A stretch of 64,000 nucleotides of DNA. It comes from Salipiger sp. CCB-MM3. Lineage in GTDB: Bacteria; Pseudomonadota; Alphaproteobacteria; Rhodobacterales; Rhodobacteraceae. Both the position numbers and the translations under genes were made by a program. The stretch covers positions 1,954,501 through 2,018,500 of the forward strand of contig NZ_CP014595.1 in NCBI RefSeq assembly GCF_001687105.1, read 5' to 3'. The notes beneath the pieces are model-generated. The model did not search any database, had not been told where the DNA came from, and saw only the letters and a list, made by a program, of their open reading frames with translations. Shown here in pieces: positions 58,222-64,000 of the stretch (position 1 is its first letter; each line of letters opens with the position of its first letter).

Positions 58222-58391
58222 CATAAAATCACTGCGTTTTTTGACCGGGGGATACGGAACCAATACTCCGCGCATTGAACCGCGGCACTCATCAAAAGAC
58301 GCCCCGACTCCTAAGGGCGTCGGGTGACGGCGCGGTGACGCGGATGTAACGGTGTGATGACCCTATGATGAAGGTGGCCTTGGGGCAGGGC

Positions 58392-58766
58392 TCAGGCCGG
58401 GCGCGCGCGCTTCAACACCTGCATCAATTGGCTGCTGTTGAACGGGCGCTGCAGCACCTCATAGGGGCAGGCCTCGCCCGCTTCCTCGGCGGCATCGCCA
58501 GCCAAAGCAATGCGGGTGCCCTTCTCGCGCAAAAGCCTGCCGAGCGGGCTTTGCGGCACATCGTCGGGCGGCATCTGCAGCAGCGCCACAGAGACGCTGC
58601 CCTCGGCCAGAACCATCAGAAGGGCCGCTTCGGGGGTCTGTGCGCAGAGCACGCGCGCTTCGGGCGCGCTCTCAGAAATGCTTCGGGCAACATCTTCGGC
58701 CACAAAGGGGTCACTCAGCAGCACGAGAAAACCCGGCCCGGTGTCGGGCGTGTCGTCGGGAATCAT
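58392..58766 (-). CDS. Degenerate receiver-domain protein
   Basis: A 124-residue protein that looks like a lone CheY-like receiver. FLVLLSDPF matches strand 1 with only one acidic residue, VALLQMPPDD strand 3 with Gln where the phosphorylated Asp is expected, and EVLQRPFNSSQLMQVL strand 5 with Arg replacing the conserved Lys but keeping the Pro. It may not be phosphorylated and could act as a protein partner. ATG 58766 is chosen over an upstream frame to 58847, which would overlap the start of the Crp-type gene opposite. It diverges from that gene across 79 bases. Confidence 0.62.
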   Translation of the reverse strand: MIPDDTPDTGPGFLVLLSDPFVAEDVARSISESAPEARVLCAQTPEAALLMVLAEGSVSVALLQMPPDDVPQSPLGRLLREKGTRIALAGDAAEEAGEACPYEVLQRPFNSSQLMQVLKRARPA

Positions 58767-58845
58767 TCGCGGTCTCCTCTCGCTGGGCGCAATGTGGAAC
58801 CAGATGGGGGTGGCGCGCATTAATCTGTGACATAGGAGAGCCCCC

Positions 58846-59577
58846 ATGCGTCAGATTTCCTGCGAACATTGCCCGCTGCGCCGCAAGTCGCTGTTCCGTG
58901 CCTTCGAAGACGACGAACTGGCCTTTATGAAGGGCTTCAAAGCCGGTGAGCTGACCGTGGATCGCGGCTCGCATCTGATGATCGAAGGCGCGCCGTCGCC
59001 GCAAATCTTCACCGTGCTCGAAGGTATGGGTCTACGTTACAAGACATTGGAGAACGGTCGCCGACAGGTAATCAATTTCCTGCTGCCGGGCGATCTGGTG
59101 GGGCTTCAGGCCGGGCTACTGGGCGAGATGAAACATTCGGTGCAGGCCACCAGCGAGATGCGGCTGTGCGTGTTCAACCGCTCAGACCTCTGGGCGCTGT
59201 ACCGCAAACAGCCGTCGCTGGCTTATGATGTGACGTGGATCGCTGCGGCGGAAGAGCATTTCCTTGGCGAGACGGTGGCGACGCTGGGCCAGCGCGATGC
59301 GACACAGCGCGTGGCCTGGGCGCTGCTAAAGATCTACAGCCGGCTTTCTGACCTCGGGATCGGGCAGGGGCCGCGCGTGCCAATGCCCTATCGCCAGCAG
59401 GACCTAGCCGACGCGCTTGGCCTTTCACTGGTGCACACCAACAAGACGCTGGCGAAGCTGCGCAGCCGCAAGCTCGCCGAATGGAACGACGGCGAGCTGC
59501 ATATCAGCGATGTGGAGAAACTCGCGGATCTTGCGATGACCGATACCGAAGAACCGGCGCGGCGACCGCTGCTCTAG
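58846..59577 (+). CDS. Crp/Fnr-family transcriptional regulator
   Basis: A 243-residue regulator with an N-terminal cyclic-nucleotide-binding fold (about 20-130) and a C-terminal winged helix whose recognition region reads QDLADALGLSLVHTNKTLAKLR. It begins MRQISCEHCPLRRKSLF; only Cys6 and Cys9 lie near the N-terminus, so a four-cysteine iron-sulfur cluster like that of FnrL is not evident. The signal it senses is unknown. The divergent receiver-like gene may be regulated with it. Confidence 0.88.
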   Translation: MRQISCEHCPLRRKSLFRAFEDDELAFMKGFKAGELTVDRGSHLMIEGAPSPQIFTVLEGMGLRYKTLENGRRQVINFLLPGDLVGLQAGLLGEMKHSVQATSEMRLCVFNRSDLWALYRKQPSLAYDVTWIAAAEEHFLGETVATLGQRDATQRVAWALLKIYSRLSDLGIGQGPRVPMPYRQQDLADALGLSLVHTNKTLAKLRSRKLAEWNDGELHISDVEKLADLAMTDTEEPARRPLL

Positions 59578-59578
59578 G

Positions 59579-60601
59579 TCAGCGGCGCAGCGTGTCGCCA
59601 TAGGCGATCTTGGGGGTCAGCTCGACGATGCTCTCGTACTCGGCCTCGGGGTTTTCGACCCTTGCGGCGATGATCTGCGCCGCCTTGCGACCGATCTCGG
59701 CGCGGTGCGCATCCATCGTGGCCAGCTGTCGCGGCAGACCCTGCAGCAGCTCGACCCCGTTGAACCCGGCTAGCCCGATCTCGGCAGGAATATCGCGGCC
59801 CTGTTCCATCAGGTAGAGCAAGCCGCCCGCCCCGATCATATCGTTCGAATAATAGAGAAAATCGATCTCGGGCTCGCGTTCGAGAATGGCCTGCGTCATC
59901 TCGCGGCCCTTCTTCAGCGCCGAGCCGCCAGAATAGAACTCCTGATCCACCACCTCGACGCCGCTCTTGGCAAGCGCCTCGGTGAAGCCCTCGAACCGCT
60001 TCCGCGCACGGTGGTCGAGCGGCATCTTGGTGCCCAGAAAGCCGATCTTCTGATAGCCCGCGCGCAGGATCGCCTTGGCCATCTCGCGGCCCGCCCGGCG
60101 GTGCGAGATGCCGACGGCGCAATCCACCGGCTTGCCGTCGATGTCCATGATCTCGACCACCGGAATGCCGCTGGCCTTCATCATCGCCTTGGAGGCTTCG
60201 GTGTGCTCAAGCCCGGCGATGATCACGCCGGACGGACGCCAGGAGAGCATCTCGTAGAGCACCCGCTCTTCTTTTTCGGGCATATAGTCGGTGACGCCCA
60301 CCACCGGCTGCAGCTCGGTGTCTTCGAGCACCGAGGAGATGCCGGCCATCACTTCGGGGAAAACCATGTTGCGCATCGAGGGGATGATCACCGCGACGAG
60401 GTTCACCCGCTGGCTGGCCAGCGCACCTGCGATCTTGTTGGGCACATAGCCGAGCGCCTTGGCGGCTTCGAGCACCTTGGCGCGGGTCGCCTCGGACACG
60501 TCGCCCCGATTGCGCAGCACGCGGCTCACGGTCATCTCGGAGACGCCGGAGGCTTCGGACACGTCGCGCAGGGTGAGGGGGCGGGGATCTGTGTCGGCCA
60601 C
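59579..60601 (-). CDS. LacI-family repressor (GntR-like)
   Basis: A 340-residue repressor. The helix-turn-helix is TLRDVSEASGVSEMTVSRVL (about 10-29), the hinge helix NKIAGALASQRVNLVAVIIP and the sugar-binding periplasmic-like core follows. It most resembles the gluconate repressor GntR as I know it. The start is GTG 60601 with GGAGGAG upstream; no ATG is near. No gluconate genes are within the window, so its regulon is elsewhere. Its stop is one base from the Crp-type stop (convergent). Confidence 0.85.
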   Translation of the reverse strand: MADTDPRPLTLRDVSEASGVSEMTVSRVLRNRGDVSEATRAKVLEAAKALGYVPNKIAGALASQRVNLVAVIIPSMRNMVFPEVMAGISSVLEDTELQPVVGVTDYMPEKEERVLYEMLSWRPSGVIIAGLEHTEASKAMMKASGIPVVEIMDIDGKPVDCAVGISHRRAGREMAKAILRAGYQKIGFLGTKMPLDHRARKRFEGFTEALAKSGVEVVDQEFYSGGSALKKGREMTQAILEREPEIDFLYYSNDMIGAGGLLYLMEQGRDIPAEIGLAGFNGVELLQGLPRQLATMDAHRAEIGRKAAQIIAARVENPEAEYESIVELTPKIAYGDTLRR

Positions 60602-60736
60602 GGCAGGCTCCTCCAATACTCTAAATACCTGAATGTTAGCCTTTCTGTCAGGGCATACAAGCACAAGCCCACGGCACGGCGGAATTTCCGCTTGCGTGGT
60701 GACAACCGGTCGCGCCCACGCTAAGGGAGGGGCGTC

Positions 60737-60813
60737 GGTCCCGTGGCTCAACTGGATAGAGCAGCCCCCTCCTAAGGGGCAGGTTGCAGGTTCGAATCCT
60801 GCCGGGATCGCCA
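60737..60813 (+). tRNA. tRNA-Arg (anticodon CCT)
   Basis: A complete 77-base cloverleaf: acceptor GGTCCCG with CGGGATC (one G-T wobble), D stem GCTC/GAGC, anticodon stem GCCCC/GGGGC with loop CTCCTAA giving anticodon CCT, and T arm GCAGG-TTCGAAT-CCTGC. The CCA end is encoded (60811-60813). It reads AGG, a rare codon in GC-rich genomes. tRNA genes of this type are common integration sites, but I see no integrase or duplicated 3' end nearby. Confidence 0.97.
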
Positions 60814-60863
60814 CCTTCCCAAGATCGCGCCGTGGTCGTGCAAAACTGCCGCGCCGGGGCGTT

Positions 60864-61307
60864 TCAGCCCTCGCGGCTTTGCTCGTATTCACCGACGAAT
60901 TGTTGTCTGCACGCGCCGTAGAGATAGCTCGCCGACCAGGTCAGAACCATGAACCCGGCAAGCGCCTGCATCATTGCAACGATACGCAGTGGCCCGCTGA
61001 CCTGCATGCCGGTTTGGCCGAGCGTGGTGAAATTCATCCCCGAAAAATAGACATAGTCGTTCCATGTGCCACTGAAGCTGCCGCCAAAGCCTTCGGGATA
61101 GAGTGTCCGGTGCAGCGCAAGGTAAACACCGCCCCCGGCCAGGATCTCGATCAGGTGGATCAGGGCCAGCAGACCAAAGACGGTGATCGGCAGCGCCTTG
61201 CTGCTGCGCAGGCGGTCCGGCACGCTGGACGTCGCCAGAACCAGAAGCGCGTGGTGAAGGCAGGCGGTCAGCAGCATGAAGGCAATGCCGATGAGGTAGG
61301 CGGTCAT
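60864..61307 (-). CDS. Small membrane protein with a degenerate ion-channel pore loop
   Basis: A 147-residue membrane protein. Hydrophobic segments lie at about 3-24, 41-64 and 108-132, and between the last two is SGMNFTTLGQTG, placed like the selectivity filter of two-helix potassium channels but reading TLGQT instead of TVGYG. It could be a channel of altered selectivity or a non-channel relative. The start is ATG 61307. It is divergent from a LysR regulator, which may control it. Confidence 0.7.
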   Translation of the reverse strand: MTAYLIGIAFMLLTACLHHALLVLATSSVPDRLRSSKALPITVFGLLALIHLIEILAGGGVYLALHRTLYPEGFGGSFSGTWNDYVYFSGMNFTTLGQTGMQVSGPLRIVAMMQALAGFMVLTWSASYLYGACRQQFVGEYEQSREG

Positions 61308-61411
61308 GGTAACTCCCTTGGATCGCGCGGTTGGTCGCACGCCAAGACAATGTTCCGCGCGCCGCACAGTTCCTTGCGGGCAGAGGATTGCGCCGCCTGC
61401 ATTGAGAGGCG

Positions 61412-61451
61412 ATCATGATGAAAAGGCGCAATTTCGATAGGCTATCATGAT
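61412..61451. promoter_or_regulatory. Repeated ATCATGAT boxes and palindrome before the LysR gene
   Basis: ATCATGAT occurs at 61412-61419 and again at 61444-61451, 32 bases apart (about three helical turns), with GATAG-G-CTATC (61436-61446) between. This spacing suits a LysR-type tetramer, and the second copy overlaps the LysR start codon. Confidence 0.4.
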
Positions 61452-62334
61452 CCCCAAGCTGGAGATGTTCATCGCGCTCGCCCGGGAGCAGCACTTCGGT
61501 CGCGCGGCGGTCAGCCTCGGTATCACCCAGCCCACGCTGTCCACCGGCATCCGCCAGCTTGAGGAACAGCTGGGCGTGAAGCTGGTGCAGCGCGGCTCGC
61601 GCTTTGGCGGGCTGACCCCCGAAGGCCAGCGCGCTTTGGTCTGGGCGCGGCAGATCGTCGGCGACACCCGGCGGCTGCGCGACGAGATGCGCGCCTCGCG
61701 CGAGGGGCTTGCCGGGCATCTGCGGCTGGCGGTCATCCCGACAGCGCTGACATGGGCATCGACGCTGGCGGCGCAGTTCAACCGGCGCCATCCGCGCGTC
61801 ACCTTCACCGTGCTGTCGCGTGCCTCGGCTGACATCCTGTCGATGCTCGACGATCTCGAGATCGACGCGGGCATTTCCTATCTCGACAACGAGCCGCTGG
61901 GCCGCGTCACCACCCGTCCGCTCTACCGCGAGGCCTATCGGCTGGTGTGCCGTGACGATCATCCGCTGGCGGGGCGGGCCGAGCTGTCATGGCGCGAGCT
62001 GGCCGGGCTGAACCTGTGCCTGCTGACGCCGGAAATGCAGAACCGGCGGATCATCAACCGGCAATTCATGGAAGCCGGGATCGAGCCCAGCTCGGCGATC
62101 GAATCGAACTCCACCGTGGTGCTGGTGAGCAATGTGCTGATGGGCGATTGGGTGACGATCCTGCCCACCGATCTTGCGACGTTTCTTGCCGAGGGCAAAC
62201 CGCTGGCGCTGGTGCCGATGGCCGAGGACAGCCGTGCGCATGAGGTCGGGCTGATCGCGCCGTGGCAGGAGCCCTACACCCCGGTGCTGCAAGCTCTGCT
62301 CGACGAGGCGAAGGGGCTGGCGCGTCCGGGCTGA
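61447..62334 (+). CDS. LysR-family transcriptional regulator
   Basis: A 295-residue LysR-type regulator. The helix-turn-helix is FIALAREQHFGRAAVSLGITQPTLSTGIRQLEEQLG (about 8-43); the effector domain starts near residue 90 (GHLRLAVIPTAL). The opening resembles regulators next to formate dehydrogenase genes (FdsR-like) in Rhodobacteraceae, but no such genes follow here. Candidate targets are itself and the divergent pore-loop membrane protein. The next gene, an ABC ATPase, begins 76 bases on. Confidence 0.9.
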   Translation: MIPKLEMFIALAREQHFGRAAVSLGITQPTLSTGIRQLEEQLGVKLVQRGSRFGGLTPEGQRALVWARQIVGDTRRLRDEMRASREGLAGHLRLAVIPTALTWASTLAAQFNRRHPRVTFTVLSRASADILSMLDDLEIDAGISYLDNEPLGRVTTRPLYREAYRLVCRDDHPLAGRAELSWRELAGLNLCLLTPEMQNRRIINRQFMEAGIEPSSAIESNSTVVLVSNVLMGDWVTILPTDLATFLAEGKPLALVPMAEDSRAHEVGLIAPWQEPYTPVLQALLDEAKGLARPG

Positions 62335-62409
62335 CGCGGCGCCATTTGATCCGTCTCAAGACAGACGCGTGCCCTCTGCCTTAGGCTGGTGCCGAAAGAG
62401 GGAGGCGCC

Positions 62410-63120
62410 GTGACCGAGCAGCCGATCTACCGTGTCGAAGGGCTCACCCGTGTCTACGGGGAAGGGGCCTCTGCCGTGCATGCGCTGCGCGGCGTCGATC
62501 TCGTGCTGCCGCCCGGAGAGATCAGCGTGCTGCTGGGGCCCTCAGGCAGCGGCAAGTCGACGCTTCTGAATATCCTAGGCGGGCTCGATCGCCCCAGCGC
62601 GGGGCGGGCGTGGTTCCGGGGTGAGGAACTGACGCAAATGCCCGACCGCGCGCTCACCCGCTACCGGCGTGATCACCTTGGTTTCGTCTTCCAGTTCTAC
62701 AACCTGATGCCCTCGCTCACCGCCGAAGAGAATGTGGCGCTGGTGACCGAGATCGCGCCCGATCCCATGGCCCCCGCCGAGGCGCTGGCGATGGTTGGGC
62801 TGGAGACACGCAAGGACCACTTCCCCAGCCAGATGTCGGGCGGTGAGCAGCAGCGCGTGGCGATCGCCCGCGCCGTGGCCAAACGCCCCGAGGTGCTGCT
62901 TTGTGACGAGCCGACCGGCGCGCTCGACAGTGCTACCGGGCGTGAGGTTCTGGGTGTCCTGCAGCATCTCAACCGCAGCCTTGGCACCACGGTGATGATC
63001 GTCACCCATGCCGCCGCCACCGCTGCCATGGCGCATCGGGTGATCCGCTTTGCCGATGGCGCGATCCGCGAGGTCGAGATGAACCACGCGCCGCGCCCGG
63101 CGGAAGAGATCGTGTGGTGA
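62410..63120 (+). CDS. ABC transporter ATP-binding protein (MacB/LolD type)
   Basis: Cytoplasmic ATPase of 236 residues in the MacB/LolD/FtsE class of mechanotransducing exporters. Walker A is [12 protein letters not shown], the signature [15 protein letters not shown], Walker [31 protein letters not shown] is typical of the class. The start is GTG 62410 with GGGAGG six bases upstream; a GTG at 62389 is possible. Its permease begins four bases after the stop, so they form one transporter. Confidence 0.92.
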   Translation: MTEQPIYRVEGLTRVYGEGASAVHALRGVDLVLPPGEISVLLGPSGSGKSTLLNILGGLDRPSAGRAWFRGEELTQMPDRALTRYRRDHLGFVFQFYNLMPSLTAEENVALVTEIAPDPMAPAEALAMVGLETRKDHFPSQMSGGEQQRVAIARAVAKRPEVLLCDEPTGALDSATGREVLGVLQHLNRSLGTTVMIVTHAAATAAMAHRVIRFADGAIREVEMNHAPRPAEEIVW

Positions 63121-63124
63121 CCGG

Positions 63125-64000
63125 ATGAGCGCGCTCGACCGCAAGCTTTCGCGTGATCTGTGGCGCATGAAGGGGCAGGCGGCGGCCATCGCAGTGGTCA
63201 TGGCTCTGGGCGTGATGATGCAGGTGATGATGGCCGGGCTGGTCGATACGCTCGATGAGACGCGGCGCGGCTATTACGAGCGTTACCGCTTCGCCGAGGT
63301 CTTTGCACCGGTGACCCGCGCGCCGCGCCACGTGCTGCATCAGGTCAGCGCGCTGCCCGGCGTGGCGCGGGCCGAGGGGCGCATCGCCGGTCTGGCGCGG
63401 ATCGAACTGCCGGGCCGCGCGGTGCCGGTCTCTGCTGAGGCGCTGTCGCTGCCCGACCACGGCGCTCCTGTGCTCAATGCCATTCGTCTGCAGCAGGGCC
63501 GGATGTTCGCGCCCGGCGCGCCCGAGGAGGTGGTGCTGCTCGACAGTTTTGCCGAGGCGCATGGGCTGCACCCCGGCGACCGGCTGCAGGTGGTGATGAA
63601 CGGCGCGCGCCGCAGCCTGCGCATCACCGGGCTGGCGCGCTCGCCGGAGTTCCTCTACGCCGCCGCGCCGGGCGAAATGGTGCCCGATGACGCGCGCTTT
63701 GCGGTGCTGTGGATGTCGGAGACCTCGCTCGCCGCGGCCTACGACATGAAGGGGGCCTTCTCCGAGATCATCGTGACGCTGACCCGGGGCACAGACCCGC
63801 GCGGTGTGATCGCGGCGCTCGACCGGGTGCTGAAACCATGGGGGTCTGCGGGGGCCTACGACCGTCAGGACCAGTTCTCGCATCGCTTCGTGTCGGAAGA
63901 GATCAGCGGGCTGCGTGACACCGCCGGGGCGATCCCGCCGGTATTTCTGGGCATCGCGGCCTTCCTTCTGAACATCGTCATCGCCCGCATGGTGCAGGCC
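63125..64000 (+). CDS. FtsX/MacB-type ABC transporter permease, 3' end beyond the window
   Basis: The first 292 codons of a permease, open to the last base of the window. An N-terminal membrane helix (about residues 20-40, [22 protein letters not shown]) is followed by a large periplasmic domain (about 45-270, with [12 protein letters not shown] and [19 protein letters not shown]) and the start of the second helix near 277. This matches the MacB/FtsX layout. It probably exports a lipid, peptide or lipoprotein together with the preceding ATPase; a periplasmic adaptor, if any, lies outside the window. Confidence 0.85.
   Translation, partial: MSALDRKLSRDLWRMKGQAAAIAVVMALGVMMQVMMAGLVDTLDETRRGYYERYRFAEVFAPVTRAPRHVLHQVSALPGVARAEGRIAGLARIELPGRAVPVSAEALSLPDHGAPVLNAIRLQQGRMFAPGAPEEVVLLDSFAEAHGLHPGDRLQVVMNGARRSLRITGLARSPEFLYAAAPGEMVPDDARFAVLWMSETSLAAAYDMKGAFSEIIVTLTRGTDPRGVIAALDRVLKPWGSAGAYDRQDQFSHRFVSEEISGLRDTAGAIPPVFLGIAAFLLNIVIARMVQA

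Noticed and set aside
60737..60813. tRNA-Arg as attachment site of an integrated element
   Set aside because: No integrase and no duplicated tRNA 3' end were seen; both flanks carry ordinary genes.

Overview
This 64 kb window looks like chromosome of a GC-rich alphaproteobacterium of the Rhodobacteraceae (Roseobacter group). The evidence is the family resemblance of the proteins, the rnd-lptC-lptA-lptB-hpf-ptsN and rimP-nusA-ylxR-infB gene orders, acetoacetyl-CoA reductase and thiolase genes for polyhydroxybutyrate, and dispersed intergenic repeats around a GGGATATTT or GAGTATTT core that I associate with this family. Most of the window is well-packed housekeeping DNA. I see no prophage, insertion sequence, CRISPR array or rRNA. 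The only RNA gene I can support is tRNA-Arg(CCT) at 60737-60813.

Layout. 1-773: no convincing gene. 774-4604: RNase D-like exonuclease, lipopolysaccharide transport genes lptC, lptA and lptB, ribosome hibernation factor and PtsN, closed by a strong terminator. 4684-14156, minus strand: an eight-gene run with cysQ first, then a GT2, galU, galE, a GT4, a second GT2-like enzyme, a GT14/DUF5927 protein, and a tandem-domain sulfotransferase last. An ABC-2 export permease diverges from its head at 14278. Together they look like a locus for a sulfated surface glycan. 15215-20683: SH3 protein, alkB, dnaK-dnaJ, radC. 20685-28908: two exported proteins, secA, a parvulin, argJ, mutT. 29067-34854: a 40-residue protein gene and the infB-nusA-rimP operon. 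35195-43626: metallopeptidase, FUSC efflux protein with its MarR regulator, TPR lipoprotein-like protein, ispE, polyprenyl diphosphate synthase, and small genes. 43973-50018: ring-cleaving dioxygenase-like protein, phaB, patatin, phaA, EAL protein, rpsD.

50139-58168 is a catabolic locus. A TetR/RutR-type regulator diverges from a ureidopropionase-type amidase, dihydropyrimidinase and a THI5-like ABC transporter with an embedded GNAT gene. A 16-bp palindrome resembling the RutR operator lies between regulator and operon. This suggests reductive pyrimidine (or hydantoin) breakdown under pyrimidine control. The dihydropyrimidine dehydrogenase is not in the window.

58392-64000: a degenerate receiver-domain protein divergent from a Crp/Fnr regulator, a LacI/GntR-type repressor, the tRNA, a small pore-loop membrane protein divergent from a LysR regulator, and a MacB/LolD-type ABC exporter whose permease runs off the window.

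No wholly new system is evident. The points most worth a second look are the sulfated-glycan operon with its double sulfotransferase, the RutR-like operator, the MarR operator with a possibly leaderless transcript, the 40-residue protein, and the patatin between phaA and phaB. All functional calls rest on reading motifs and gene order; no database search was run.
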